Of a stretch of 64,000 bases of DNA, positions 52,197 through 61,399 are shown piece after piece. The DNA is taken from positions 1 through 64,000 of the forward strand of contig CAWBWU010000006.1 of NCBI GenBank assembly GCA_963792655.1. The letters run 5' to 3'. The notes below the pieces were generated by a model, which did not search any database, was not told where the DNA came from, and saw only the letters and a program-made list of their open reading frames with translations. Position 1 is the stretch's first letter, and every line of letters starts with the position of its first letter. A program made the translations under genes and the position numbers. This DNA is from DOZZ01 sp963792655 (GTDB lineage Bacteria; Acidobacteriota; Terriglobia; Bryobacterales; Bryobacteraceae).

Positions 52197-53474
52197 TCAG
52201 GCGTGAGCCGCTTCTTCCACCTCGAGAGGCGTCACCGGATCGAGCATCAGCCACACGATGATGCCGCCGTAATAGACAGCGGCGGAAAGATACAGGGCAA
52301 CGTTCCAGTCATGTCCGAAGCGCTTGAGAATCTCGCCCGTGACCACTGGGTATACGGCACCAGCGAGGTTGCCCATCATATTCATGGTTCCTGAAAGCGT
52401 GCCGGAGAAGCGGCCGCCAACGTCCATGCACGCGCCCCACGCGTTGGGCATCACCAGATCGTTACAGAAGCTCGAAAAGCCAATGGCCAGCATAATTGCA
52501 ATGGGCGAGTGCAAGCGAGTTGCAATAATCAGCAGCGTACCTGCGCCCAGGAAACCAAGGCAGGCCATGAGTCGACGCCCGACCTTCATGCTTCCCACAC
52601 TCTTCACCACGCGTGCGGAGAGCATCCCGCAGACAAATGACCCGAGCCCGCCAAGAAAGAGCGGCAACATGCCGAGCAGTGTCGCGGTATACGGATCTTT
52701 TTCCTTCTCCTGCACGAACGTCGGCAGCCACGTGATGTAGAAGTACCAGCCGAACGACAGCATGAAGTATTGCAGGCACAGGCCCCACACCTGCCGCGAG
52801 CGGACAAGGATTCGCAGCGGTAATTTGGGATGGCCCACAATAGCGTTGCCCTTCAGCAGCTCGAGTTCACCTGCGTTGACTTTGGGGTTATCCCCCGGAT
52901 TGTCGCGGAACCATCGGTAGAACGCGATCGCCCACGCAACGCCCATGAAGCCGAACATTGCGAACACCCAACGCCACGACACGTACTTCAAAATGAAGTA
53001 AACGGCAAGCGGCGTGAATGCCCCGCCCCATCGCGCGGCAAGCCAGACAATTCCTTGCGCGCGCACGCGTTCCTGCCTCGGCAGCCACACGGAAAATGCT
53101 TTCGTGATGTTCGGGAAACACCCCGCTTCACCCGCGCCGAATAATAGGTTGGTCGTGTACAGCGAAACGAAGTTGAACGCTGCACCCATCGCCATCGTGA
53201 AGAACGACCACCAGATCACGATGCGCATCAATACGCGGCGCGGGCCCAGGCGATCGCCCAGGTAACCGCCGGGAATTTCCATCAGCGCATACGAAAGAGC
53301 AAAAGCGGAAAAGATGAAACCCATGTGCCGCTCATCGATATTCAGATCCTTGCGGATGATGGGCGCGGCCTTCGAGAGTGCGACGCGATCGAAATAAGTA
53401 ATGATTGCCAGGACGACGGCAAAGAAGATGACCCAGTAGCGGACGCGGCTTGGCCGGAGGTTGGTGGGGCTCAT
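52197..53474 (-). CDS. MFS transporter of the anion:cation symporter family
   Basis: The ATG at 53474 gives 425 residues with 12 predicted helices. VIFFAVVLAIITYFDRVALSKAAPIIRKDL and GYLGDRLGPRRVLM carry the first-helix and loop 2-3 (DRxGRR-like) motifs of MFS. GWYFYITWLPTFVQEKE and PNAWGACMDVGGRFSGTLSGTMNMMGNLAGA match the ACS branch that carries hexuronates, glucarate and other organic anions. The substrate is not known; the nearby sugar-acid dehydratase at 63816 and KDG kinase would fit a sugar acid. Confidence 0.87.
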   Translation of the reverse strand: MSPTNLRPSRVRYWVIFFAVVLAIITYFDRVALSKAAPIIRKDLNIDERHMGFIFSAFALSYALMEIPGGYLGDRLGPRRVLMRIVIWWSFFTMAMGAAFNFVSLYTTNLLFGAGEAGCFPNITKAFSVWLPRQERVRAQGIVWLAARWGGAFTPLAVYFILKYVSWRWVFAMFGFMGVAWAIAFYRWFRDNPGDNPKVNAGELELLKGNAIVGHPKLPLRILVRSRQVWGLCLQYFMLSFGWYFYITWLPTFVQEKEKDPYTATLLGMLPLFLGGLGSFVCGMLSARVVKSVGSMKVGRRLMACLGFLGAGTLLIIATRLHSPIAIMLAIGFSSFCNDLVMPNAWGACMDVGGRFSGTLSGTMNMMGNLAGAVYPVVTGEILKRFGHDWNVALYLSAAVYYGGIIVWLMLDPVTPLEVEEAAHA

Positions 53475-53577
53475 TTGAGGTGGGGGCGCTGTGGATTGCA
53501 CAGAACAGCCATTCGATCACGTCGCGCGCTGGTGCGCAAGTTGGCGCCGTCTGTATGCGTCGCCTCATACTGTGAAG

Positions 53578-54369
53578 ATGCAGCAGGAGGCAGCCTTCGA
53601 GGAGGTCGATCAAAACCTGCGTGAATCGTTCCTCGCGCTGACCGTCCATCGCCCTTCAGCTGAAGTGCGCGAGTGGCCGGGTTTGAAAATTGTGTCGCTG
53701 GGCGTGGAGTTTCAGATGTTCAACGCCGCGTTCATTTCAGCTCCGGTGAAGAATGAGGACGAGTTGTCGCAGCTGGTGGCGATCGCTGCCGTGCATTTTG
53801 AAGCGCGCCGGCAAGCCTGGGCGTTGTGGATTTGTGAAGGCTGGTTGGGGCGCGGTTCGCACCGGCGGGCGTGGAAGGCGCTCGAAAATGCAGGACTGCG
53901 CCTGGGCGCGGAGATGCCGGGCATGTGCGGAGCCTTGCCCATGTTTTCCGTTCATGCGGCGCCCGGTTTGCGGTTCGAGCGTGTGGAAAGCGAGCGCTCC
54001 AGAATTGCATTCTGCGAGATCGGGAGCAGTTGCTTTCGCGTGCCTCCGGCGTGGTTCAGCGAAGTGTTCGACGCTGCTTTGCCGGGGCGAGAGAACTTTG
54101 TCTGCTGGGTGGCATGGCTCGGTTCTGAACCGGTGGCAACCGCCGCAACGGTGATTCATGGGCGCAGCATCGGACTCTACAATCTGGCTGTGGTGCCGAC
54201 GTATCGCCATCGAGGCTACGGAGAATCTGCACTTCGCTTCGCCTTAGAACACGCGGCCAGAACTTCCGGCTTGCAACATACGGTTCTGCAATCCACGTCA
54301 GTAGCAATTCGTCTCTATGAGCGGTTAGGATACCGTTCCGTCACGCGCTTCCGCGTGTACACCTCGTAG
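53578..54369 (+). CDS. GNAT-family acetyltransferase
   Basis: The ATG at 53578 yields 263 residues. The first half is a diverged GNAT-like domain (LKIVSLGVEFQMFNAAFI) and the second a clear one, with CWVAWLGSEPVATAATVIHGRSIGLYNLAVVPTYRHRGYGESALRFAL, in which RHRGYG is the acetyl-CoA loop, and LYERLGYRSV at the end. The two halves could be a tandem GNAT. The acceptor is unknown. It lies 17 bp before the proline dehydrogenase gene. Confidence 0.85.
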   Translation: MQQEAAFEEVDQNLRESFLALTVHRPSAEVREWPGLKIVSLGVEFQMFNAAFISAPVKNEDELSQLVAIAAVHFEARRQAWALWICEGWLGRGSHRRAWKALENAGLRLGAEMPGMCGALPMFSVHAAPGLRFERVESERSRIAFCEIGSSCFRVPPAWFSEVFDAALPGRENFVCWVAWLGSEPVATAATVIHGRSIGLYNLAVVPTYRHRGYGESALRFALEHAARTSGLQHTVLQSTSVAIRLYERLGYRSVTRFRVYTS

Positions 54370-54386
54370 AATAAAGAGGAGTCCGC

Positions 54387-55295
54387 GTGCGCAGCGTCTT
54401 CCTCTTCCTTTCACGTCAACGGCTGCTTCGCAAATTCATGGAGACGTCTCGCGCGGCACGTGGGCTGTCATCGCGTTTCGTTGCCGGCACGACACTCGAA
54501 GAAGCGCTCGCGGTCTGCCGCAAGATCAATCAGGATGGGCTGACCATCACGCTCGACTACCTGGGCGAAAATGTCTCGTCGCTCGAGGAAGCAGCTAAAT
54601 CGCGCGAGGTTTATCTGCGCGCGCTACAAGCCATCGCGGAGCAAAAAATTGACGGCAACGTCTCGCTCAAGCTGACGCAGTTCGGCATGGATCTCTCGGA
54701 AGCGGCTTGCCGCGAGAACGTGCGCCAACTGGTTTGTCTTGCGGCGGAGATCCGCAACTTCGTTCGCATCGACATGGAAGCGAGCGAGTACACCGAAGCG
54801 ACGCTCGCCATGGTGCGCGATCTGCACGCGTTGACGCATAGCTGTGGCGCAGTGATTCAGGCATATCTGTTTCGAAGCGAGGCTGATATTGCGGCACTAT
54901 GCGCGCGCCGCATCCGCGTGCGTCTCTGCAAAGGTGCTTACCTGGAGCCATCGGCGGTTGCGATTCAAGATAAAGCGGCGGTGGACGCAAACTTCGTCAA
55001 GCTGGCGGAACAGTTATTGACCACGGGCTACTATCCAGCCATCGCGACGCATGACGAGAAGATGATCGACGCCGTCAAGCGTTTTGTTGCGGAACACAAG
55101 ATTGCCCGCGATGCTTTCGAATTTCAGATGCTTTATGGCATTCGCCGCGATCTGCAAAAAACGTTGATTCAAGAAGGCTATCGGGTGCGGCTGTACGTTC
55201 CCTTCGGTGAGGCTTGGTATCCGTACTTTATGCGAAGACTGGCGGAGCGGCCGGCCAACGCGTTATTCATCGCTCGCAATCTGTTTCGAGAATAG
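54387..55295 (+). CDS. Proline dehydrogenase
   Basis: This 302-residue FAD enzyme oxidises proline to pyrroline-5-carboxylate. The barrel strands are clear: DGLTITLDYLGENV, GNVSLKLTQFGMD, FVRIDMEASEYTEATL, VRLCKGAYLEPSAVAI, YYPAIATHDEKMIDAV, FEFQMLYGIRRDL and YVPFGEAWYPYFMRRLAERPAN, the last with the YFMRRLAER box that ends family members. It is monofunctional; the dehydrogenase of the next step is not adjacent. Confidence 0.94.
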   Translation: MRSVFLFLSRQRLLRKFMETSRAARGLSSRFVAGTTLEEALAVCRKINQDGLTITLDYLGENVSSLEEAAKSREVYLRALQAIAEQKIDGNVSLKLTQFGMDLSEAACRENVRQLVCLAAEIRNFVRIDMEASEYTEATLAMVRDLHALTHSCGAVIQAYLFRSEADIAALCARRIRVRLCKGAYLEPSAVAIQDKAAVDANFVKLAEQLLTTGYYPAIATHDEKMIDAVKRFVAEHKIARDAFEFQMLYGIRRDLQKTLIQEGYRVRLYVPFGEAWYPYFMRRLAERPANALFIARNLFRE

Positions 55296-55317
55296 TCTGG
55301 CCGGCGGGAACCTTCTG

Positions 55318-55779
55318 ATGCTTCGCGATGTCAAACACACTGTGCGCTACTGGGCTTGGTTCGTCGCGAAGATCGCGGCTGGGGAGATGTGTGTGGCCAC
55401 ACTGCTGTGGCTGATCAACCTGAACTATCGCCCGCGCACGCCGTGGTTCCACGTCAACCTGAGTCACTTCGGCTTTGACCTGCCGTACACGGTGTTGGCT
55501 GGCGTTTGTTTTCTCATCGCCTACTTAGTCGTTTACTTTGCAGTGCGCGATCAACAGTACCGGTGCCGCGTTTGTTTGCGCAGAATGCGCATGCCGGTTT
55601 TCCGCGGATCCTGGAGCATGATGCTGCAGTTTGGCCGTCCGCAGATGGAGTATATCTGCCCGTATGGCCACGGCAAGCTGGGAGTTGCTGAGCTGCAAAT
55701 TGCCGGGCGCGAAAACCCGGAGTGGACACCGCACGGTGAGATCTGGGACGAACTGTTCGCGATCAAAGAAGACCGCTAA
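55318..55779 (+). CDS. Two-helix membrane protein with a Cys-rich soluble domain
   Basis: The ATG at 55318 gives 153 residues with two helices (MCVATLLWLINLNY, LPYTVLAGVCFLIAYLVVYFAV) and a soluble tail with CRVCLRR and CPYGHGKLG, which may bind a metal as CxxC and CxxxH. It follows proline dehydrogenase by 22 bases in the same direction, so it is probably co-transcribed. Function unknown. Confidence 0.7.
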   Translation: MLRDVKHTVRYWAWFVAKIAAGEMCVATLLWLINLNYRPRTPWFHVNLSHFGFDLPYTVLAGVCFLIAYLVVYFAVRDQQYRCRVCLRRMRMPVFRGSWSMMLQFGRPQMEYICPYGHGKLGVAELQIAGRENPEWTPHGEIWDELFAIKEDR

Positions 55780-56008
55780 GGCACGAGAGCGGCGGCCCGG
55801 CAACGTAACACTTGTCGGCCCGCCGGTCTGTTTTTGAGACGATTTCGCGTCTCCCTTGGAACCGCAAAGCAGGGGAAACGGCAAAAACCCTGCACCATAC
55901 GCGGCCAAGCCACCGCTCTCGCTTTGTCATTCCCGGCCTGACAGCCGTTCTGCTTCGGCCGGGATTCGGGGCGCGTACAGCCACACCCGCTCTGACACTC
56001 GTACGTAA

Positions 56009-56776
56009 CTAGTTCCGTCTTGCCGAAGCGTCGTGGTTCGGTTGCCGCGTTCCGGCCTTCTCGGACACGGCCTGTTGAAACGCCGGATTGTCAACGCGTT
56101 CCCACTCGCCGCCCGAGTTCCATGGCCCTTCGGAATCGCGTTCGCCGCGATCGCCCACACCGGTGGAATCGTTGAAGAACTGATTCACCAGCGATGGCGT
56201 CGGAGGAATCGTACCGATCGAGAAGCGATCTTTGCCCATGCTCTCGAGCGCCGCTGTGAAAGCCTTCATGTGCGTGATCTCGCGCGTCATCAGGAACTGC
56301 AGCGCGTCGATGGTACCGTGATCGTCGGTGAAGTTGATCAGACGTTCGTAGACGATCTTGGCGCGCGCCTCCGCCGCAATGTTGCTACGCAGATCCACAT
56401 CGAGTTCGCCTGTGATCTTCAGGTAATCCGCAGTCCACGCGTCGCCCATCGAGTTCTGCAGTGCGACGCCGCCGCCACCGCAGATGGCGATGATCGGATC
56501 TGCTTCGGCCGCATTACGATCGTGCCGCATCGGCTTCAGATGCATACGCGCGAGCGTACCGACGACTTCCAGATGGCTGAGCTCTTCGGTGCCGATATCC
56601 ATCAGCAGATCTTTGCGTTCCGGATCGTCGCAGTTCAAGCCCTGGATCGAGTACTGCATCGCGGCGGCAAGCTCGCCGTTGGCGCCGCCGAACTGCTCCA
56701 AAAGCATGTTGCCGAATTTCGGGTTGGGGGTGCCGACGTGCACCGTGTACATCAGTTTTTTCAGATGATGATACAT
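56009..56776 (-). CDS. Manganese catalase
   Basis: This 255-residue dimanganese catalase removes hydrogen peroxide. The four-helix bundle shows the metal ligands GANGELAAAMQYSIQ (Glu), GTEELSHLEVVGTLARM (Glu and His), and later AAEARAKIVYERLI and FLMTREITHMKAF (Glu, His). MYHHLKKLMYTV is the standard N-terminus, and the tail is Glu/Asp/Arg-rich. It lies next to a ferritin-like gene in the same direction, a common stress pair. Confidence 0.95.
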   Translation of the reverse strand: MYHHLKKLMYTVHVGTPNPKFGNMLLEQFGGANGELAAAMQYSIQGLNCDDPERKDLLMDIGTEELSHLEVVGTLARMHLKPMRHDRNAAEADPIIAICGGGGVALQNSMGDAWTADYLKITGELDVDLRSNIAAEARAKIVYERLINFTDDHGTIDALQFLMTREITHMKAFTAALESMGKDRFSIGTIPPTPSLVNQFFNDSTGVGDRGERDSEGPWNSGGEWERVDNPAFQQAVSEKAGTRQPNHDASARRN

Positions 56777-56788
56777 AGGGGCCTCGGA

Positions 56789-57349
56789 CTACGACGCGCT
56801 CTTCACGGCCTGCTTGCGACGCTTCACGCCGCTCTGCTGTTCGCCGCCGGCGCCTTTCAGCTCATCCATGCGCGCTTGTTGCATGAGAGGTGCTGAAATC
56901 GCAGTCAGCAGGAAATCCGCGGCTTCTTCTTCACCGAGCGTATGGGCCAACAATTCGGCGACTTCGACTTCGCCGATTTGGCGGGCCAGGCCGCGCACGG
57001 TACCGTAGCCAGAAATTTCGTAGTGCTCAACTTTCTGAGCGGCTGTGATCAACGCGAGGTCGGCTGCGATGGCATCTTTCTCAGAAGCCTCCGAGATGGT
57101 CTCTTTGCCTTCTTCGACGAGGCCCATCATGGCCTTACACGGTTTGGGAGAAGCCTGTTCGCCCAGCATCTGGAACGCCTGCTCGAGCCGGGCCACATGC
57201 CCTTGCGTTTGCTGCAGGTGTTTCTCAAAAGCCTCTTTGAGCTTGGGATGGTGAGCCGCCTGCGCCATCTTCGGCAACGCGGCAGTAAGCTGTGTTTCAG
57301 CGTGCAGCAAATCCTGCAGCTCTTCAATCAGTAATTCACGTAATGGCAT
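56789..57349 (-). CDS. YciF/DUF892 ferritin-like protein
   Basis: The ATG at 57349, with AGGAGC upstream, gives 186 residues. LLIEELQDLLHAETQLTAALPKMAQAAHHPKLKEAFEKHLQQTQGHVARLEQAF carries the Glu/His ligands of the DUF892 four-helix diiron family, repeated in the second half (ALITAAQKVEHYEISGYGTVRGLA). The basic Lys/Ala tail is usual. These proteins are stress-induced and of uncertain activity. It precedes Mn catalase by 12 bases in the same direction. Confidence 0.92.
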   Translation of the reverse strand: MPLRELLIEELQDLLHAETQLTAALPKMAQAAHHPKLKEAFEKHLQQTQGHVARLEQAFQMLGEQASPKPCKAMMGLVEEGKETISEASEKDAIAADLALITAAQKVEHYEISGYGTVRGLARQIGEVEVAELLAHTLGEEEAADFLLTAISAPLMQQARMDELKGAGGEQQSGVKRRKQAVKSAS

Positions 57350-57464
57350 GGTGCTTTGCTCCTGACGGGTGGCTAAGAAAGCAAAGTTCACGCCAAAATG
57401 AACAAGCGTTCATGTCAATTTGTGCGGGAGCGCGCGTTGCAATCGCGCTACGCGGTTGAGTGCG

Positions 57465-57941
57465 TTAGTCGCGCGTATCCTCGGAACTAATCGCCGAGAC
57501 CACAACCGCAGTAGCAATGGCCGCAGCGACCAGCCCTACTTTGAGAATTGTGGAGAAGATTGACGATCTTCGACTGGCTCCGAAGTCTTGAGTCCCGTTG
57601 TCGATGATCACCTTGGGATCAACCCTGTGTTCCGTGCTTGCGGAATCCGTGAGTACCACGTTGTATTTCGTCTGGATCGGATCGGCGAACACGACGCGGA
57701 CGGTGTTCCCGAAGCCTGGGCTGGTGATCGGCTGCGGGTCCGGGGAGAAAGGATGGCCGTTCGGAAATTCAAAGTCCAGGCGCCCGTAAGCCGTGTACCA
57801 GCGCAGGTAATCACAGTGGCGCACCGTCTTCTCAGTCGCGTCGTTTCCCTGTTCATCGTGGAAAGTGACGACCCCGTTCTTCAACCCTACAATGATCGCA
57901 AGATGCCGGGAGGCTACGTTCTTACAAGAGGTCTCGCTCAC
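57465..57941 (-). CDS. Third paralogue of the kinase-linked membrane protein family
   Basis: This 158-residue protein has a soluble domain and a C-terminal membrane helix (TILKVGLVAAAIATAVVVSAI). The domain repeats the family pattern: GVVTFHDEQGNDATEK..CDYLRWYT..LDFEFPNGHPFSPDPQPITSPGFGNTVRVVF, then KYNVVLTDSASTEHRVDPKVIIDNG. The ...LFxFPxGxPF... and DPKVIIDxG motifs are shared by all three genes in this run. It overlaps the previous gene by four bases. No known domain was recognised. Confidence 0.78.
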   Translation of the reverse strand: MSETSCKNVASRHLAIIVGLKNGVVTFHDEQGNDATEKTVRHCDYLRWYTAYGRLDFEFPNGHPFSPDPQPITSPGFGNTVRVVFADPIQTKYNVVLTDSASTEHRVDPKVIIDNGTQDFGASRRSSIFSTILKVGLVAAAIATAVVVSAISSEDTRD

Positions 57942-58402
57942 AGTTCACCCTCCTCACCTTGACTCACGATGACCACCACCGCGACGATCACTGCGGCGAC
58001 TATGGCAAGCACGCCGGCCATCTTCATCGCCGTTGGCGGCCGCTTCGGCCGCATGCCGCTGTCGATGATGACTTTCGGGTCGACGGTATGCCGGGTACCG
58101 TGCGCGTCGGTGAGCGTGACCGAATACTTCGTGACTGGCGGCACCGCATACCGGACACGCACCACGTCCCCGCACCCCGGTCCGTTCACCGCAGTTGGGT
58201 CCGGGGAGAAGGGATGACCGTTCGGGAAATCAAACGTCAGGTGTGCGCCGGTAGTGCACCAACGCAAAAAGTCACACTGATGCACATGCTTTTCGTCGGC
58301 ATCGTTGCCATGCTCATCGGTAAACGTCAGGTTACCGTTCCGCAGCCCGACGTGAATCTCCAAATGTCTGCCGTTATCGTTCGAGCACGGAGCGCTGCTC
58401 AT
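57938..58402 (-). CDS. Second paralogue of the kinase-linked membrane protein family
   Basis: The 154-residue protein is close to its downstream neighbour: NLTFTDEHGNDADEKHVHQCDFLRWCT, LTFDFPNGHPFSPDP, VTKYSVTLTDAHGTRHTVDPKVIIDSG, and a helix AGVLAIVAAVIVAVVVIV. The beta-rich soluble part faces the cytoplasm if the C-terminal helix is a tail anchor; there is no signal peptide. The start overlaps the stop of the first paralogue in ATGA. Confidence 0.78.
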   Translation of the reverse strand: MSSAPCSNDNGRHLEIHVGLRNGNLTFTDEHGNDADEKHVHQCDFLRWCTTGAHLTFDFPNGHPFSPDPTAVNGPGCGDVVRVRYAVPPVTKYSVTLTDAHGTRHTVDPKVIIDSGMRPKRPPTAMKMAGVLAIVAAVIVAVVVIVSQGEEGEL

Positions 58403-58830
58403 ATTTGTCTCCCCCTGGATTTGATGAAGTTGAAAGCTACGACAGCTATTAGTGCGAGCCCGACCAGAAGCAGCGGCACTAGTAACTGCCCTCTGCCGCC
58501 GTCGATGATAACTTTGGGGTCGTGCACGTGTGGTGACTGTCCTTGTTGAACGGTCAGGCTAACATTGTATTTGTATTCCTTGTCGAAGAACCATCCGTTG
58601 TGCTTATTAACGGTCGAATTAGGTCCGCAATACTTACCGGCGGGGGCGCCGTCGGTACGCCGTACCGCGCCCGGAGCCGTGGCAAACGGCAACCCTGCAG
58701 GAAAGTGCAGCTCTAACAAAGATCCGTCTGTACACCAATGGACCGTGTCGTTATAGACCGGATGCGTTTCCTCTGGCGTTGTCAGTACCTGTGAGCCGTC
58801 CCAGTTCACAACAATTTCGTAGTCTCTCAT
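58399..58830 (-). CDS. First paralogue of the kinase-linked membrane protein family
   Basis: This 143-residue member is more divergent: EIVVNWDGSQVLTTPEETHPVYNDTVHWCTDGSLLELHFPAGLPFATAPGAV, then KYNVSLTVQQGQSPHVHDPKVIIDGG and the helix LLVPLLLVGLALIAVVAFNFI. It begins 11 bases after the kinase stop, so it is in the same operon. The W..xFPxGxPF and DPKVIIDGG motifs tie it to the next two genes. Confidence 0.78.
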   Translation of the reverse strand: MRDYEIVVNWDGSQVLTTPEETHPVYNDTVHWCTDGSLLELHFPAGLPFATAPGAVRRTDGAPAGKYCGPNSTVNKHNGWFFDKEYKYNVSLTVQQGQSPHVHDPKVIIDGGRGQLLVPLLLVGLALIAVVAFNFIKSRGRQI

Positions 58831-58841
58831 TTTCCCCTCAG

Positions 58842-60881
58842 TTACTTCGCGATTAGCCTGATCTGCTTCAGGTACTCGGGCTCGCGCCGAAGCACGGATA
58901 GTTCGGGTTCGCTATCGACATCTTCTTTTGAGTAGCCCGCCTTTACAGCACGGATCAGATAACTTAACGCTGCTGGTCGTTGCCCGGCAATCTCAAATAC
59001 GATCGCCGCATTGTAAAGGCACTCCGGATCAACCGGAACACGCGCTAGTGCACGCCTGGCGTCCTCAACAGCCTTTCGGCGGTCGCCGATCTTGGCGCGA
59101 TAAAGAGCCTGGTTGCTCAACACAGTCATATTTTTCGAATTGACAGTCAACTCCTCGCCGGCGAGTTCGATAGCCTTCTTGTAAGCTCCCGCCACTTTTT
59201 TGGGATCCGCGTTCGACCAGCGGTAAGCATCACCCAGGTTCCCCCACACTACATAGCTGTTCGGGCTGAGTTTGGCGGCTTCCTCGAACATGGGTACGCA
59301 GTCTTTGTACTTCCCGCCTGCAAAGTATACATAACCCAGGTTGGACGACGCTTGGAAGGTAGGTTTGAGCTGCATCGATTGCTGCAAGTACTTCTGCGCT
59401 TCAGGCAGATTACCTTGTTTGAAATAGGCTATCCCCAAATTCGTATACCCGGCCGGGTTATCCGGTGTTAGGGCCAACACTCGGCGATAGTGGTCGGCGG
59501 CCTCCTGGTATCGACCGCGAATGAACAAGAAAGATGCCAGACGATTCTGGTTCAAGGCATCGTTTGGCCGCATCTCGGTCGCGCGGACCAAGGTCGCTTC
59601 GGCCTGCTTGTCCTGTCCCAACCCGCTGAGCGCTGTCGCGAGCTCCGCGTACGCCTGATCATTTCTCGGGTCGATCTCGATCGCAGTTCGAGCGTGGGCC
59701 GCGGCTTCATCGTACTTACCGGTACCGCTGTCCAAAATTGCCAAGGCCAGGTGCGGCCGGGCAATTCTCGGGTTTAGGTCAATCGCCAGCTTACATTGTT
59801 CGCCCGCTTGCGGAACCCACGACTTGTCTCTGGTCGCCTCGTATTTATACCAGTAAGCTTCGCAGAGACCTGCTCGGCCCAACGCGTACTTAGCATCTTC
59901 TTTTAGAGCAAGTTTGAATTCTATGATGGCGTTGTCCTGACCGTCCCTCCCGGCCAGGTAACCTAACCCCTTTAAGTAATAATCGTAGGCCGCCGGTGAG
60001 CTTGGCATCGCTTGCGCTACCTTCTTCGCGTTATCCGGCTGGACTTCGAGCTGTAGGACCTCGGCTACGCGGTTCAGGATACTGCGCTGCATTTCCGCCG
60101 GGTCGTCGGAGTTCACGTCAAAGTTCGGCGACCGGAGCTGCTGCATGTTTTTCGCATCCACCAGGTTGACGATCATGTGAATGCCACCGCGCGGGTTATG
60201 CGAGACGGTTCCGGTTACGACCAGGGTCGCGCCAAACATGACTCTGGCTTCCTGCACCGTGCCTACCTTTTTCGCGCGGAGTTCACTCTCGGGCACGATC
60301 GAGAGCTTTCCCTGCAAAGGCTCGAGTTCCGTCAGTTCACTTACTAAAGTTTGAGTGATCCCGCTTGCAAACGCCCGTTCAGCGGCGCCGTCGTCTAAAG
60401 CTTCAAAAGGAAGGAACGCGATCCGCCGCGCTTCAGGCAACGGGTGGAACAGGTTTCGAATATTCGTACGCGCCGCCCACACACCCAACATCAACAGAAG
60501 CACTAAGGCTGCGGCTGCGGATCTGACTGCAGTCTTCGGCTTCCGGTCAATCCACCTCACCTTTGGAATCGCGATGGTTTGTGTGTCGCCGCTGTGCTCC
60601 GCAGCTTCGAGAGCAGTCACGAAAGCCTGGACAGTCAGGTAGCGTTTGCTGGTGTCGCGGTCAAGCGCGCGCCCAATAGCGGCGGACCATTCTGGATTGA
60701 TGTCCGGGCGTCGCTCCGAGAGCGGGATCGGTGCAACCCTCACTCTTTGCGCCATCCGATACAGCGCGCCACCACCGTGGAAGGGAAATCTGCCGCTCAC
60801 CATTTCGTAAGCAACCACGGCTAGGCTGTAGATATCGGAAACACAGTCAACCGGCCCGCACTCGACCTGCTCGGGTGACAT
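58842..60881 (-). CDS. C-terminal part of a TPR-tailed Ser/Thr kinase, frame-separated from its N-lobe
   Basis: These 679 residues begin in the kinase activation segment (MSPEQVECGPVDCVSDIYSLAVVAYEMVSGRFPF) and continue to the kinase C-lobe end (ALDRDTSKRYLTVQAFVTAL). A membrane helix (SAAAALVLLLMLGVWAA) leads to an extracytoplasmic beta-rich domain (RRIAFLPFEALDD..VTGTVSHN) and some nine TPR-like repeats (NLGIAYFKQGNLPEAQKYLQQSMQLKP). The break at about 60897 is one base; rejoining gives GTPDYMSPEQ. The architecture is the acidobacterial kinase-TolB-like-TPR type. Confidence 0.9.
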   Translation of the reverse strand: MSPEQVECGPVDCVSDIYSLAVVAYEMVSGRFPFHGGGALYRMAQRVRVAPIPLSERRPDINPEWSAAIGRALDRDTSKRYLTVQAFVTALEAAEHSGDTQTIAIPKVRWIDRKPKTAVRSAAAALVLLLMLGVWAARTNIRNLFHPLPEARRIAFLPFEALDDGAAERAFASGITQTLVSELTELEPLQGKLSIVPESELRAKKVGTVQEARVMFGATLVVTGTVSHNPRGGIHMIVNLVDAKNMQQLRSPNFDVNSDDPAEMQRSILNRVAEVLQLEVQPDNAKKVAQAMPSSPAAYDYYLKGLGYLAGRDGQDNAIIEFKLALKEDAKYALGRAGLCEAYWYKYEATRDKSWVPQAGEQCKLAIDLNPRIARPHLALAILDSGTGKYDEAAAHARTAIEIDPRNDQAYAELATALSGLGQDKQAEATLVRATEMRPNDALNQNRLASFLFIRGRYQEAADHYRRVLALTPDNPAGYTNLGIAYFKQGNLPEAQKYLQQSMQLKPTFQASSNLGYVYFAGGKYKDCVPMFEEAAKLSPNSYVVWGNLGDAYRWSNADPKKVAGAYKKAIELAGEELTVNSKNMTVLSNQALYRAKIGDRRKAVEDARRALARVPVDPECLYNAAIVFEIAGQRPAALSYLIRAVKAGYSKEDVDSEPELSVLRREPEYLKQIRLIAK

Positions 60882-61399
60882 GTAGTCAGGCGTGCCGCTC
60901 GGCCGGTTTGCGCCGCTGCGTTTCTCTTGTCACCCGATTCCATTGCGAGCCCGAAGTCGGTCACAACCGCGCGCGGCGGGCCGCCCTTCGACGTCGGAAC
61001 CAGCATGATGTTGCCGGGCTTCAGATCGCGGTGGACCACGTTGCGTTCGTGCGCTGCTGCGAGCGCGTGGGCTACCTGCCGGATAATCGGCAGCGCTTCC
61101 GCCGTGGTCATCGGCCCGGCTTTCAAGCGTTGCGCCAGGGTCTCGCCCTCCAGCAGTTCCATCGTCAGGAACAGGATTTGGGAGCCGTCCGGCGCGACGT
61201 GCGTGCCCAGGTCAAAAATGCGGCAGACGTTTGGATGCGTGATGGTTTGGCCGAGGTGTATCTCTCGCTTGAACTGATTGGCCAGGGCGGGGTCCGACGC
61301 GAAGTCGGCGCGAATGGTTTTGAGAGCGCGGTGCCGGCCTTCCGGATTCTGGGGGTCCTCGACTTCATAGACGTCGCCCATGCCGCCGCTCCCAAGCAA
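60821..61399 (-). CDS. N-lobe of the same Ser/Thr protein kinase
   Basis: This segment has the glycine loop LGSGGMGDVYEVED, the VAIK-type lysine in HRALKTIRADF, the catalytic loop VVHRDLKPGNIML (about 125) and DFGLA. The frame leaves the kinase after QTGRA near 60897. The start used here is a TTG inside the protein. Upstream the sequence DRFRIVGL continues in frame, and before about 61435 the gene goes on in a third frame (61629-61435: LALEQPAGNRHSFLAAQLRDD...FLQQPRRGTLRP), the helical leader of such kinases. A missing C in GCGCCCGG would join them. Full gene is probably 58842-61629. Confidence 0.88.
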   Translation of the reverse strand: MLGSGGMGDVYEVEDPQNPEGRHRALKTIRADFASDPALANQFKREIHLGQTITHPNVCRIFDLGTHVAPDGSQILFLTMELLEGETLAQRLKAGPMTTAEALPIIRQVAHALAAAHERNVVHRDLKPGNIMLVPTSKGGPPRAVVTDFGLAMESGDKRNAAAQTGRAARLTTCHPSRSSAGRLTVFPISTA